Below, piece by piece: positions 9,880 through 19,634 of a stretch of 64,000 nt of DNA. Source of the stretch: an uncultured Gammaproteobacteria bacterium (GTDB lineage Bacteria; Pseudomonadota; Gammaproteobacteria; Enterobacterales; Psychrobiaceae). The translations under genes and the position numbers were made by a program. The stretch is from NCBI GenBank assembly GCA_937139475.1, contig CAKZQF010000101.1, forward strand, positions 1 through 64,000, in the 5' to 3' direction. The notes under the pieces were generated by a model. The model worked only from the letters and a program-made list of their open reading frames with translations, did no database searches and had not been told where the DNA came from. How positions within the stretch are numbered: the first letter of the stretch is position 1; every line of letters begins with the position of its first letter.

Positions 9880-10692
9880 TTATACCTGCTTTTTGTAGCA
9901 GTTGATCACGAAATCTAACTCAATTGACAAGTGATGTGCTGCCTCGATTGCTTTGGTCTGGTCAAGATTTGCCTTCCATGCAAAAGGTGTCATTTGCAAT
10001 AAGGCGCTGCGATGCCGGTCAGTTGGACAAATAGTGAACGAGAACTGGTGGCTACCGGTAAGGTCAAAGCCATCAAATGTTGTGTTTTGTGTATTATGCT
10101 CAATTACCTCGTCATAGATAAACTCGCGTAATTGCCACAGGTGGCGGGGGCCAGGCATAACTGAAATAATTAAGCCATGACTACTTGTTACACGTGCCAA
10201 TTCACTGTCCTTGGCAGGTGCATATACTTTTAATACGGCATCAACACTTGCATCCTGCAAAGGGATTTTATCAGAACTGGCGACACAATATTGTGACTCC
10301 TTATCTTGACCTGCGGCTTTAACCACGGCGGCCTTTGAAATGTCCATCCCATAGAGGTCAATTTGCGGTAGCGCTTGGCGTAATTGGCGTGAGTAGTAGC
10401 CTTCACCACATCCCAGGTCTAACAGCGTTGCGTTACCTAACTGATGCTCACTAACAATTTGTGCCAGCTTATCCGCCAAGGGGCGATAGTAGTCGGCATT
10501 TAGAAAGTCATGTCGCGCCAGGATCATTTCTTTACTATCCCCTGGCTCTTTCGATTTTTTATGTTGGACTGGTAACAGGTTGAAATACCCTTGCTTGGCA
10601 CGGTCAAATTGGTGGTTTTTGGCACAGCATAGCTGTTTGCCGTTGCTATTTAGGGCGAGAGGGCCGCTACAAATAGGGCAGTTGTATTTCAT
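9880..10692 (-). CDS. rlmA: 23S rRNA (guanine-N1)-methyltransferase RlmA
   Basis: Methylates N1 of G745 of 23S rRNA (E. coli numbering). The 270-residue protein has the family's N-terminal zinc finger (Cys5, Cys8, Cys22/23, His27: CPIC...CCAKNH) followed by FDRAKQGYFNLL, a strongly conserved RlmA segment. The Rossmann methyltransferase motif I is LLDLGCGEGYYS. It appears to be a single-gene unit on the minus strand. Confidence 0.95.
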   Translation of the reverse strand: MKYNCPICSGPLALNSNGKQLCCAKNHQFDRAKQGYFNLLPVQHKKSKEPGDSKEMILARHDFLNADYYRPLADKLAQIVSEHQLGNATLLDLGCGEGYYSRQLRQALPQIDLYGMDISKAAVVKAAGQDKESQYCVASSDKIPLQDASVDAVLKVYAPAKDSELARVTSSHGLIISVMPGPRHLWQLREFIYDEVIEHNTQNTTFDGFDLTGSHQFSFTICPTDRHRSALLQMTPFAWKANLDQTKAIEAAHHLSIELDFVINCYKKQV

Positions 10693-10796
10693 CTAAAATC
10701 CATAGCATACTGAAGAAAGAAATGTGCTAATCAAGCGACTAGCTGATAGATGCGGCATTGTATGCCAAATTTAGCTGGATGGCTAACCCCGAGTAT

Positions 10797-11291
10797 TCAA
10801 AGTGCTTTTTCGTAGAGTGCAACATCATGAAACTTGCCCATCTTTTCGCCTACTTGGCTCATCAGGCCAACCTGAGTAAAGCCAAGTTGTTGATGAAGTT
10901 TGTTTGATGCTTCATTTGGTACAGTGATTAAGGCGTACGCACGGTGATAATCCCGGGCCTTTAATTCTGCTAATAGCCGCTTATACAATGCTCGACCTAC
11001 GCCTTTGATAGTGCACTCAGGCGCCTTATAAATAGTGACCTCGGTCGATAGGCAGAAAGCTGCCTTAGGGTTATATGCGCTGTTGTAAGCGAAACCAATA
11101 ACAAGATTATCTTTTAACGCGACCAGTACGGTATATTGGCCATTTTGTTGCATCTGATTAAACCAATCAGTGCGGCGACTCATATCCCATGGCTTAACAT
11201 CGAACGTGATGGCTGAGTGAAGAATGAAGTGATTGTAGATATCGTTTATCGCGGGTAAATCTGCCACTGTTGCCTGGCGAAGCGTGATCAT
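10797..11291 (-). CDS. GNAT family N-acetyltransferase (phosphinothricin/PAT-like)
   Basis: An acetyl-CoA dependent N-acetyltransferase of 164 residues, starting ITLRQATVADLPAINDIYNHF. The N-terminus (AINDIYNHFILHSAITF) and the C-terminal LHQQLGFTQVGLMSQVGEKMGKFHDV resemble the phosphinothricin/methionine-sulfone acetyltransferase subgroup. The acetyl-CoA loop reads KGVGRALY. ATG 11291 was chosen because AAGGAATG precedes it and the family starts here; an in-frame start at 11366 lacks homology. The real substrate is unknown. Confidence 0.85.
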   Translation of the reverse strand: MITLRQATVADLPAINDIYNHFILHSAITFDVKPWDMSRRTDWFNQMQQNGQYTVLVALKDNLVIGFAYNSAYNPKAAFCLSTEVTIYKAPECTIKGVGRALYKRLLAELKARDYHRAYALITVPNEASNKLHQQLGFTQVGLMSQVGEKMGKFHDVALYEKAL

Positions 11292-11400
11292 AAGCGTTTC
11301 ATTCCTTGCATTAAAAACAATATCTTGGTCAGTTTTACCGCAAGAGTCAAGTGGATTAATTAACACTCAGCACCGCAAGGGGCGCTGAGTTATTATGTTG

Positions 11401-12210
11401 TTAACATTCAAACGTAGACCAAATAGGCGCATGGTCAGAAGGCTTTTCGATACCACGAAGCTCATAGTCAACATCGGACTCTAGGCAATATTGGCTCAAG
11501 TTCTCAGTCGCTAAAATTACATCGATACGCAATCCGCGATTATCATCAAAACCGCGAGAACGGTAGTCAAACCAGCTATAGCGCTCTTCGCGCTCTGGAT
11601 GAAGCAGGCGGAAGGTATCATCTAAGCCCCAGCCTTTAAGCGTCGCTAACCACTCACGCTCTTCGGGTAAAAAGCTACACTTACCTGTTTTTAACCAACG
11701 TTTCGCATTGTCCGGGCCAATGCCGATGTCGATATCAGCCGGGGAAATGTTGATATCACCCATTACAATCACGTTTTCATCATTGGTGTGGTTGTTGACC
11801 AAATAGTGCTGTAAATCTTGATAGAACTTTTCTTTCGCTGGGAATTTGGTCTCGTGGCTACGGTTTTCACCTTGTGGGAAGTAGCCATTTAATACGCGTA
11901 CTTTATTGCCTGCTTTAGTGGTGACGGTCGCCATTATCATCCGGCGTTGAGCGTCTTCTTCATCAGTCGGGAAGCCGTACTGTACATCTTCTACATCCAA
12001 GTTGGTCATCAAAGCCACACCGTAGTGTCCTTTTTGACCATGATAGAACACTTTGTATCCCATGGCTTCTACGGCTTCTAATGGAAACTGCGGATTATCT
12101 ACTTTGATTTCTTGTAAACCGATAACCTCTGGCTGATGCTTATCGATTAGTTGCTGTAATTGATGTAAACGGGCTCTAAGGCCATTAATATTAAAAGAGA
12201 TGGCTTTCAT
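11401..12210 (-). CDS. xthA: Exodeoxyribonuclease III
   Basis: Base-excision-repair AP endonuclease and 3'-5' exonuclease. The 269-residue length equals E. coli XthA. Motifs in order: [21 protein letters not shown] (metal-binding Glu), [14 protein letters not shown], and the C-terminal SDHAPI with the catalytic His. ATG 12210 starts with [10 protein letters not shown] as in the family; a start at 12246 would add 12 residues without counterpart. Promoter is probably in 12211-12339. Confidence 0.97.
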   Translation of the reverse strand: MKAISFNINGLRARLHQLQQLIDKHQPEVIGLQEIKVDNPQFPLEAVEAMGYKVFYHGQKGHYGVALMTNLDVEDVQYGFPTDEEDAQRRMIMATVTTKAGNKVRVLNGYFPQGENRSHETKFPAKEKFYQDLQHYLVNNHTNDENVIVMGDINISPADIDIGIGPDNAKRWLKTGKCSFLPEEREWLATLKGWGLDDTFRLLHPEREERYSWFDYRSRGFDDNRGLRIDVILATENLSQYCLESDVDYELRGIEKPSDHAPIWSTFEC

Positions 12211-12339
12211 AATTTTAATCTTATATTTGTTAACCCAACAGGGCATAAAATGTAGTGCGCTTATTCTAAACTAGGGTTGAGGCTAGTCACAACCGAAACT
12301 CATTGAATTTTAGTGTTCTAGCTGCACTTCGCGTGATCA

Positions 12340-13602
12340 TTAGATCCCGATATAAATGCTAGTCTTTGCAATGGGGCAAAGGTACTGGCGTGCCTCTGGT
12401 GCAACATTTTCTAGCGAGATTGCTTTTTCGATACTGATATCTTCAGTGGCAATGTCTATAATGGCGGCGTCATTGCGGGGCACTGTCTCATCAAAAACCA
12501 TCACCTGAGGCGCCAATAAGTTACTTGCGGTGACGGTGATAACGATGCCTACCTGTTCGTTTGATAGGGCCACAAAAGTACCGGGTGGATAAACGCCCAT
12601 CGTCTTAATAAACGCCGCAAGGTGAACAGGGTCAAATCGCTCTCTATGATGTTTAAATAAATAGGATAGCGCCTGAGCAGGGCTTTTAGCCTTATCGTTA
12701 TTATAAGGAAAGCGCAGTTTCTCGTAATAGTTTACCAGTGAAACAATTAACGAACTATCGTCCAACTGAGCGCGGGTTAATTTATTCGGGTAACCACTGC
12801 CATCAGCAAATTCGTGATGCTGGGCGATAGCGCTTTTGATGTTTTCATTGATTGACGGACATAACTTTAGTATTTCCAAGGCATAAGCAGGGTGCTGACG
12901 GATAATATGATTGCGCTGTTCATTACCTATGGTTTTGTTGCTGTAGAGCTGGGCTGGTATTTTAAGCTTACCAATATCATGGAGTAAACCAGCCAAGCCA
13001 AGCTCAGTCATTGCTTTACTGTCTAATCCAATGTACTTTCCGACAAGCAGCGATAATACACAGACAGAAAGACTATGATGGTGCAAATCATGGTCATCCC
13101 GATCGTCACTGACTAAATGCAGTACTAGGTCGTCCTCTTCAAGCAGTGCACAAGCTAACTCGCTTATTAGCTCATGCGCTTGGGCAACCGATTCAAGTGG
13201 CCTCGACTGAAGTTTATTGCTCAACGAACGCACCTGAGCTAAAGCAGACTTGTAACTTTCCTGGCATTTCTTGAGTGTCCGGCGATAACGTTGCATCGCT
13301 TCTATTTTAGCTTGCTTTTGTTGCTGCAACCTCTGGATATGATCAGAGAGCTCGTCATCGGGCGCAACCACGCACAGTGGCTGTTCATCGGTGATGGTTA
13401 AGGGCGCTGCCGTACTTTTGGCCAGATCGGCGTAAACAAAACCAATACCGCAGCTTGTTAGTATTTCGATCTGCTGCTGACTTGCCAAGCGAAACTTGTT
13501 GAAAATAAAAGGATGAGCGCTCCACTTACCGGGGATCTCGATAAAAATCCCAGGCTGAAGTTGTTCAATCAGGAGCTTAGTACGGCTATTTTTTTTAGAC
13601 AC
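12340..13602 (-). CDS. HD-GYP domain protein (probable cyclic-di-GMP phosphodiesterase) with DUF3391 N-terminus
   Basis: A 420-residue cytosolic protein. Residues about 8-75 fit DUF3391, 80-130 form a Gln/Lys-rich coiled coil, and about 155-345 form the HD-GYP domain. The HD pair (His208-Asp209) and HHEFADGSGYP (262-272) are intact, so catalytic activity on cyclic-di-GMP is likely. It probably lowers cyclic-di-GMP to favour motility over biofilm. No sensory or receiver domain is seen besides DUF3391. It starts 8 bp past the stop of the upstream minus-strand yciI gene. Confidence 0.9.
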   Translation of the reverse strand: MSKKNSRTKLLIEQLQPGIFIEIPGKWSAHPFIFNKFRLASQQQIEILTSCGIGFVYADLAKSTAAPLTITDEQPLCVVAPDDELSDHIQRLQQQKQAKIEAMQRYRRTLKKCQESYKSALAQVRSLSNKLQSRPLESVAQAHELISELACALLEEDDLVLHLVSDDRDDHDLHHHSLSVCVLSLLVGKYIGLDSKAMTELGLAGLLHDIGKLKIPAQLYSNKTIGNEQRNHIIRQHPAYALEILKLCPSINENIKSAIAQHHEFADGSGYPNKLTRAQLDDSSLIVSLVNYYEKLRFPYNNDKAKSPAQALSYLFKHHRERFDPVHLAAFIKTMGVYPPGTFVALSNEQVGIVITVTASNLLAPQVMVFDETVPRNDAAIIDIATEDISIEKAISLENVAPEARQYLCPIAKTSIYIGI

Positions 13603-13610
13603 AAATAAAC

Positions 13611-13910
13611 TTAAGGTAGTACTTTTTTATAAGGTTTTACAATAACATTATCGTAAACACCAGCTGCGATGTAAGGGTCGGCATCAGCCCACGCTTGCGC
13701 GTCAACTAACGAGTCAAACTCTGCGATTACCACAGAACCGGTAAATCCAGCAGCACCAGGTTCTTCGCTGTCTATTGCAGGCGTTGGGCCCGCTACCAGC
13801 AATCGACCTTGGCTGGTTAATTCTTTTAGGCGCTCGACGTGTGCTGGACGCGCTTCCATACGTTTCTCTAGGCTATTTTCAACATCTTGTGCAAAAATTA
13901 CATACCACAT
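13611..13910 (-). CDS. yciI: YciI family protein
   Basis: A 99-residue ferredoxin-like dimeric protein of the YciI/YCII family, whose role is uncertain. It begins [17 protein letters not shown] and contains the family's [11 protein letters not shown] and the [12 protein letters not shown] segment. ATG 13910 gives the family length; an in-frame start 63 bases upstream would lie inside yciB. It starts 1 bp after the yciB stop, so yciB-yciI form an operon, as in many gammaproteobacteria. Confidence 0.93.
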   Translation of the reverse strand: MWYVIFAQDVENSLEKRMEARPAHVERLKELTSQGRLLVAGPTPAIDSEEPGAAGFTGSVVIAEFDSLVDAQAWADADPYIAAGVYDNVIVKPYKKVLP

Positions 13911-13911
13911 A

Positions 13912-14457
13912 TTAAGAACTCTCTTGATCAGTTGATTCAGGCATGTATTTGTATAGATACACACCTGTGACAATAAATAACAACATCGTTAGCCCAAATA
14001 GACCAAACACTTTAAAGTTTACCCAAAATTCCTGACTCATGTTGAAGGCGATATAATAGTTGAGCAAGGCCGCGCCAAAGCAGCTCGCCACCCAACCTAA
14101 ACTAACATTTCGCCACACAAAGTCCGGTGCATTCATATCACCGCCCAGCAATTTCTTGGGGATAGGATCTGAAAACAATTGATAACCGGCAATAACGAGC
14201 GCGAATAAGCTATAAATGATGGTGACTTTCCATTTAATAAACGCATCATCACGTAAGTAAAGCGTCAGGGAGCCAAAGATCACTATTGCTACCAGGGCAA
14301 TCCAATGACTTTTTTCGATTTTGTTAAAAAGCACTTTTAATAAAATCAGTTGTACAGCAGTTGCGACCATCAGCACGCCAGTTCCGATATAGATATCAAA
14401 AAGGTAATAGCTAATTAAAAAGGCGAGTAAGGGTAAAAATTCTAGTAATTGTTTCAT
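13912..14457 (-). CDS. yciB: Inner-membrane septation-related protein YciB (IspZ/IspA family)
   Basis: A 181-residue polytopic membrane protein with about five hydrophobic segments, starting [20 protein letters not shown] as is typical of YciB. Conserved DPIPKKLLG and the WRNVSLGW segment are present. In E. coli YciB interacts with elongation and division machinery and supports envelope integrity. It is the first gene of yciB-yciI and lies immediately downstream of the trp terminator on the same strand. Confidence 0.93.
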   Translation of the reverse strand: MKQLLEFLPLLAFLISYYLFDIYIGTGVLMVATAVQLILLKVLFNKIEKSHWIALVAIVIFGSLTLYLRDDAFIKWKVTIIYSLFALVIAGYQLFSDPIPKKLLGGDMNAPDFVWRNVSLGWVASCFGAALLNYYIAFNMSQEFWVNFKVFGLFGLTMLLFIVTGVYLYKYMPESTDQESS

Positions 14458-14498
14458 TGTAGGTTATGTTGTGGGTTTTTCTTATTGTATTAAATAAA

Positions 14499-14532
14499 GC
14501 ACAGAGCTGCCATTATAAATTGAGCTCTGTGC
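14499..14532 (-). terminator. Terminator of the trp operon
   Basis: GCACAGAGCT (14499-14508) pairs perfectly with AGCTCTGTGC (14523-14532). On the minus strand the stem is followed by TTTATTT. It lies 14 bases past the trpA stop and before yciB. Confidence 0.8.
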
Positions 14533-14546
14533 AATAAATATTAGTT

Positions 14547-15371
14547 TTAACGTGTTAGCGTTGCTGATTTCATCGAAGTAACGAAATCGCTTAGCTGCTC
14601 AAGCATTACTTGTGGCGATGCGAGGTTATCTTCAATGAATTTAACAACGGCTGAGCCACTGATAATCCCATCTGCGCCAGCGGCCAATCCAGCTTTTGCA
14701 TCCGCAGGTGTAGCAATACCAAAACCTAACAATAGTGGCGCTGCTTGCTGCTCCTTTAGCGTGGTGATGAGGTGCTCAACTGGCATTTGCACTTTTGCCT
14801 CGGTGCCTGTTACCCCAGCGCGACTTAATAAATAAGTATAGCCTTGTGTTTGCTTAGCGACGTTGGCCAAAGTTTGTGGGCTGCCATTAGGTGGCGCAAT
14901 GAAAATCGCTTGAATACCAGCTTCATTGGCGGCCGACTTAAATCGTACAGACTCACGCAAAGGAACATCTGCTATGAGTACTGAATCAACGCCAGCGTCT
15001 TTACACTTTTTATAAAAGGTTTCAATGCCGTTGCTGACGACTAAATTGGCGTACAGTAATAGACCGATGGGGGTTTTTGGATGTTTTGCGCGAATTTTCT
15101 TTAGAATATCAAAGCAGATTGTTGGCGTTGTTCCGGCTTCGAGCGCGCGGTCATTCGCCGCTTGAATCGTCGGGCCATCAGCACTCGGATCAGAGAAGGG
15201 GATCCCAAGCTCTAAGGCATCTGCGCCAGCTTGAACTAAGGTATCAATCACGGCTAGTGATTGTTCAGGATTAGGATCGCCAATTGTAACAAAAGGAACG
15301 AAAGCACCTTGGTTATTCTGTTTTAACGTCGTAAATGTGTCTTGGTAACGACTAGATAAAGCGACACTCAT
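14547..15371 (-). CDS. trpA: Tryptophan synthase alpha subunit
   Basis: Cleaves indole-3-glycerol phosphate to indole and glyceraldehyde 3-phosphate, passing indole to TrpB. At 274 residues it has normal length. The signature [15 protein letters not shown] contains the catalytic Glu and Asp, and [20 protein letters not shown] is the phosphate-binding region. The start overlaps the trpB stop by 4 bases (ATGA), showing translational coupling. Last gene of the operon. Confidence 0.98.
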   Translation of the reverse strand: MSVALSSRYQDTFTTLKQNNQGAFVPFVTIGDPNPEQSLAVIDTLVQAGADALELGIPFSDPSADGPTIQAANDRALEAGTTPTICFDILKKIRAKHPKTPIGLLLYANLVVSNGIETFYKKCKDAGVDSVLIADVPLRESVRFKSAANEAGIQAIFIAPPNGSPQTLANVAKQTQGYTYLLSRAGVTGTEAKVQMPVEHLITTLKEQQAAPLLLGFGIATPADAKAGLAAGADGIISGSAVVKFIEDNLASPQVMLEQLSDFVTSMKSATLTR

Positions 15372-16570
15372 GATTGTGCTCCTGACTGTTGTTTCTTGTC
15401 TTTTAAAATCGATGTAACGTGGGCCAAGTCTTTGTCACCGCGACCCGACAGATTTACCAGCAAAGTCATTGGCTCCGTTGCTGCGTTTGCCATTTCATAG
15501 GCATAGGCGAGTGCATGAGATGACTCTAGCGCTGGGATAATCCCTTCACTGCGCGCTAAGCGTTGAAACGCTTCCAGCGCCTGGTCATCCGTCACTGACT
15601 CGTAACGCGCCCGACCTATTTGCGCTAGGTGAGCATGTTGTGGACCAACGCCGGGGTAGTCTAATCCAGCAGAGACAGAGTAAGACTCCTCGATTTGACC
15701 ATCGCTATCTTGCATTAAATAGGTATAGGTGCCGTGAATGATACCTTTGCGTCCTTTACCGATAGTTGCCCCATGTTTACCACTATCGACACCGAGGCCA
15801 GCAGGCTCGACGCCAATCAATTCAACGCCGCTTTCATCGATGAAATCATTAAACATGCCAATGGCATTAGAGCCACCACCAACACAAGCAATAACGGCGT
15901 TTGGAAGTTGTCCCTCAGCTGCAACGATTTGCGCTTTGGCTTCCTCACCAATCATTTTTTGAAAATCCCGAACCATGGTAGGGAAAGGGTGAGGACCAGC
16001 GGCCGTACCCAGCAGGTAATGTGCTGAGTCATAAGTTGCAGACCAATCACGCAGCGCTTCATTTACCGCATCTTTCAATGTACCACTACCAGCGGTAACA
16101 GGGATAACCGTGGCGCCCATTAGCTCCATACGAAAAACATTTGGTTGCTGACGTTCACAGTCTTTTGCGCCCATATAAATCCGAGCTTTTAGACCGAGCA
16201 GGGCACAGGCTAGTGCGGTAGCAACGCCGTGTTGGCCAGCGCCTGTTTCTGCGATGATTTCATTTTTTCCCATGCGCTTTGCCAATAACGCTTGGCCCAG
16301 CACCTGATTGGTTTTATGCGCACCGCCGTGAAGTAAATCTTCGCGCTTTAGGTAGATCTTGACATTGGGATTCGGGCTAAAGTTACGGGTTAGCGTTAAC
16401 GCTGTTGGGCGACCCGCATAATCTTTTAGTAATGACATGAACTCCTGTTGAAATTCGTCATCGGTTTGACTATCGACAAATGCCTTTTCTAATTGCTCTA
16501 GTGCTGGCACAAGTATTTCAGGGACAAACATGCCACCAAAATCGCCAAAGTAAGCATCGTTGCTGCTCAT
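15368..16570 (-). CDS. trpB: Tryptophan synthase beta subunit
   Basis: PLP enzyme that joins indole and serine to tryptophan. 400 residues. The PLP lysine lies in [18 protein letters not shown] and the phosphate loop is [10 protein letters not shown]. It belongs to the standard TrpB1 form that pairs with TrpA. It starts 10 bp after trpCF and overlaps trpA by 4 bases. Confidence 0.98.
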   Translation of the reverse strand: MSSNDAYFGDFGGMFVPEILVPALEQLEKAFVDSQTDDEFQQEFMSLLKDYAGRPTALTLTRNFSPNPNVKIYLKREDLLHGGAHKTNQVLGQALLAKRMGKNEIIAETGAGQHGVATALACALLGLKARIYMGAKDCERQQPNVFRMELMGATVIPVTAGSGTLKDAVNEALRDWSATYDSAHYLLGTAAGPHPFPTMVRDFQKMIGEEAKAQIVAAEGQLPNAVIACVGGGSNAIGMFNDFIDESGVELIGVEPAGLGVDSGKHGATIGKGRKGIIHGTYTYLMQDSDGQIEESYSVSAGLDYPGVGPQHAHLAQIGRARYESVTDDQALEAFQRLARSEGIIPALESSHALAYAYEMANAATEPMTLLVNLSGRGDKDLAHVTSILKDKKQQSGAQS

Positions 16571-16580
16571 AATATAATTC

Positions 16581-17999
16581 CTAATATTCTCTAATGTGTT
16601 GCATTAATTTTTTAATTTGAACTAAGTCTTTAACCCCTGGGCTACTCTCTACACCGGAGTTGACGTCTAAACCGATAAAGCCACAGCTCGCGGCTTGCTT
16701 GATATTCTGCGGGTTAAGTCCGCCCGCTAACATCGCTTTAATCCGTAGAGGCTTTGGCACTTGCTCCCAGTCAAACGTGTGCCCTGTACCACCAAACTGG
16801 AGGTTATGATCTGTTGTCACTGCGCTGTCAATGAGTAACCGGTCAACGGCGTCAAGAGCGGGGATCTCACCGAGCTGGTCGCTGCGGATAGCTCGCCAGA
16901 TTTGGCAAGCAGGGCTAAGGAGTGATGCTAGTGCGCTGATGTACTCTTCATCTTCACCGCCGTGTAACTGGACGGCGAATAAGCCTAAGGTGTTTGCATA
17001 ATTGACGACGGTAGCGATCTCTTCATTTACAAAAACGCCGACAAAGCGCAAGTCTGCACTGTTACGAATTGCTTTGGCCTGTTCAAGTTCGATATAGCGC
17101 GGTGACTTCTTGGCAAAGATTAAGCCGCCGTAAACCACGCCAGAGGCTGCTGCAGCAATAGCGGTTTCAGGGGTACTCATGCCACAAATCTTGTTATGGC
17201 CGTAGATCAACTCGCGACAAGCTAAATCGATGTTAGGTTGGCTCATCAGCGAACTACCCACTAAAAACGCGTCAACAAACGGCGCTAAATCGGCTATTTG
17301 CTGGTGGCTTGAAATCCCCGATTCTGAGATGATTACTTTATCGCCCGTCACTTGTGGGGCTAGAACCTTGGTGGTGTTTAAATCTATTGAAAGGTCACGC
17401 AGATTGCGGTTGTTGATGCCGATAATTTTTGCATCAAGTGCGATGGCGCGCTCCATTTCTTCTTGGTTGCTAACTTCGGTCAATACATCCATGTTATAGC
17501 GTGCGGCAAATGCACTTAATGCAACATACTTCTCATCATCTAATACCGACAGCATTAATAAAATAGCATCGGCGCCCATGTAGCGTGCTAATAGGATCTG
17601 GTAGCTATCAACGAAGAAGTCTTTACACAATATGGGTTGGTCAAGTAGACCGCGCACGGTGCGCACGTATTCAAAATTCCCCTGAAAGTATTTTTCATCA
17701 GTTAATACTGAGATCGCGCTCGCATGATTTTTATAGCCTGCACAAATTTCATCAAGATCAAACACATCGCGTATAAGCCCCTTTGATGGTGAAGCCTTTT
17801 TACACTCCAGTATGTACGCGGCATTGCTACCATTTAACGCGTCAAACAAGCTGTTGTTGGACTTTGCCAAGCCTTCACTGATTTGTTCTGGCGGATATTG
17901 TGTTTGCAACTTGCTGATTTGCTCGGGCTTGGACGCAACAATTTGATCCAAAACGGTACCCGTGTGCTTAATGCCCGCGATTTGAGTATATATATCCAT
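16581..17999 (-). CDS. trpCF: Bifunctional indole-3-glycerol-phosphate synthase / phosphoribosylanthranilate isomerase
   Basis: A natural fusion of two TIM barrels in 472 residues. The N-terminal half is TrpC ([13 protein letters not shown], the substrate-binding lysines; [13 protein letters not shown]). The C-terminal half is TrpF, beginning KICGMSTPE with its catalytic Cys and ending [14 protein letters not shown] chose ATG 17999 because GGAG lies 9 bases upstream and the start is 1 bp past the trpD stop (18001-18003). A TTG at 18014 would overlap trpD. The fused form is typical of gammaproteobacteria. Confidence 0.97.
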   Translation of the reverse strand: MDIYTQIAGIKHTGTVLDQIVASKPEQISKLQTQYPPEQISEGLAKSNNSLFDALNGSNAAYILECKKASPSKGLIRDVFDLDEICAGYKNHASAISVLTDEKYFQGNFEYVRTVRGLLDQPILCKDFFVDSYQILLARYMGADAILLMLSVLDDEKYVALSAFAARYNMDVLTEVSNQEEMERAIALDAKIIGINNRNLRDLSIDLNTTKVLAPQVTGDKVIISESGISSHQQIADLAPFVDAFLVGSSLMSQPNIDLACRELIYGHNKICGMSTPETAIAAAASGVVYGGLIFAKKSPRYIELEQAKAIRNSADLRFVGVFVNEEIATVVNYANTLGLFAVQLHGGEDEEYISALASLLSPACQIWRAIRSDQLGEIPALDAVDRLLIDSAVTTDHNLQFGGTGHTFDWEQVPKPLRIKAMLAGGLNPQNIKQAASCGFIGLDVNSGVESSPGVKDLVQIKKLMQHIREY

Positions 18000-18000
18000 T

Positions 18001-19023
18001 TTATGCTTCTCCAAAGCGAGTGCTCGCGTCAGCCAATTGCTGAACTACCTGATAAGGGGCGCCACTGTTGATGCTGTCCATTGCGATAGTTACACCCTCG
18101 GCGAGCGTTTTTGCTTTACCAGCCAAGTACAGTGTGGCAGCAACATTAACGGCTACCGCGGTTTGGTGTGCAATGTGGCCTTCGCCTTTCAATAGGGCCG
18201 CGATTAACCGGGCATTGTGAGCCGCATCGCCACCTTCTAAGTCACTGAGTGGATATTGCTCAACTCCAAGATCTTGCGGTGTCACTTGATAGGTAGTGAC
18301 TTTGCCATCCTTTAGCTCGGCCACTGAAGTTGCGCCATGAATAGCAAATTCATCAAGACCACTACCGTTAACTACTAACGCGTGTTCCACGCCGACTAAT
18401 TGTAATGTTTTAGCGATGGGCTCGATAAGTGCCTCATCGTAAATACCCATTAACTGGGTTTTAGGGGATGCTGGGTTAATGATTGGCCCAAGCACATTGA
18501 ATATGGTGCGTGTAGCCAATGCTTTCCTAACCGGCACTGCAAAGCGTACACCTTGATGGTATTGCACTGCAAAGAGGAAACACAGATTGAAATCATCTAA
18601 ACATTGACGTGATTGTTGTGGTGTCATATCAAGTTTTATACCTAATGCCTCGAGCAAATCGGCGGAGCCTGACTTAGAAGAAACACTACGATTGCCATGT
18701 TTGGCTACTTTGACACCACAGGCAGCAGAGACAAACGCACTAGCGGTGGAAATATTAATGGTATTCGAGCCATCCCCACCAGTACCACAGCTATCCAAGA
18801 ATGGATACTCGGGACTCGGAAAAGGCAGTGCGGCCTCTTTCAGTGCCAGTGCTGCCCCGGCAATTTCTTCTGGGGTTTCACCTTTAATCTTAAGTGCCGT
18901 TAACAGCGAACTTAACAGAATGGGCTCTAGTTCCCCTTGAACTATTTGACTAAAAATCTCTTTGCTTTGCTCAATTGTTAAGGATTGACCTTGGTAAAGC
19001 TGTTCTAGAATTGGGTGACTCAT
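18001..19023 (-). CDS. trpD: Anthranilate phosphoribosyltransferase
   Basis: Adds phosphoribosyl from PRPP to anthranilate. 340 residues, with the PRPP motif DSCGTGGDGSNTINIST and the KHGNRSVSSKSGSADLLEALG segment. It is a stand-alone TrpD: the glutamine amidotransferase is encoded separately by trpG, unlike the TrpGD fusion of E. coli. Its start overlaps the trpG stop by 4 bases (ATGA). Confidence 0.98.
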   Translation of the reverse strand: MSHPILEQLYQGQSLTIEQSKEIFSQIVQGELEPILLSSLLTALKIKGETPEEIAGAALALKEAALPFPSPEYPFLDSCGTGGDGSNTINISTASAFVSAACGVKVAKHGNRSVSSKSGSADLLEALGIKLDMTPQQSRQCLDDFNLCFLFAVQYHQGVRFAVPVRKALATRTIFNVLGPIINPASPKTQLMGIYDEALIEPIAKTLQLVGVEHALVVNGSGLDEFAIHGATSVAELKDGKVTTYQVTPQDLGVEQYPLSDLEGGDAAHNARLIAALLKGEGHIAHQTAVAVNVAATLYLAGKAKTLAEGVTIAMDSINSGAPYQVVQQLADASTRFGEA

Positions 19024-19634
19024 TGTGAGGCTTCCTTATTGGCCAATAAATGATTTAAAGATTGGGCTAATAACTGCTCGCCATCGGGCGTTAAAATAGA
19101 TTCTGGATGGAATTGAAAGCCTAATATTGTTTGTTGCTGATTCATCACTGACATTACAATCTCATCTGTTTTTGCTACTACGTGCAACTCTTGTGGCAGT
19201 TTATGGGCCATTAATGAGTGATAACGAGCAACGGGCATTGGATTAATTAGCCCGGAAAATGCGCCGGTGCCATCATGATGAATAGGCGAGGACTTGCCAT
19301 GCACCGTTTCTGGACTTAGTCCGATTGTCCCACCAAAGGCTTCAACTATCGCTTGATGGCCAAGACAAATTCCAAGCATTGGAAACCGGTCAATACACTG
19401 TTTTACTAGCGGTACCAAACAACCTGCGTCACTTGGACTCCCGGGGCCTGGTGAAAGTACCAATACCGGCGGTAGTTCGCTATTTGCCATTTTATCGATA
19501 ATTAATTCGGGGCTAATATCATTTCGGTAGATAGTCACCTTAGCGCCCATCGAGCGAAACTGATCGACAAGGTTATAGGTGAACGAGTCAAAGTTGTCCA
19601 ACAGAAAGACATGGCAAGCGTGTAAATTAGGCAT
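19020..19634 (-). CDS. trpG: Anthranilate synthase component II (glutamine amidotransferase)
   Basis: Supplies ammonia from glutamine to TrpE. 204 residues of a class I amidotransferase: nucleophile in LGICLGHQAI, catalytic His-Glu in FQFHPESIL, and N-terminal FLLDNFDSFTYNLVDQF. ATG 19634 is preceded by a strong AGGAGG. The start overlaps the end of trpE by 8 bases, so the two subunits are translationally coupled for equal amounts. Possible earlier in-frame starts would lie deep inside trpE. Confidence 0.97.
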   Translation of the reverse strand: MPNLHACHVFLLDNFDSFTYNLVDQFRSMGAKVTIYRNDISPELIIDKMANSELPPVLVLSPGPGSPSDAGCLVPLVKQCIDRFPMLGICLGHQAIVEAFGGTIGLSPETVHGKSSPIHHDGTGAFSGLINPMPVARYHSLMAHKLPQELHVVAKTDEIVMSVMNQQQTILGFQFHPESILTPDGEQLLAQSLNHLLANKEASQ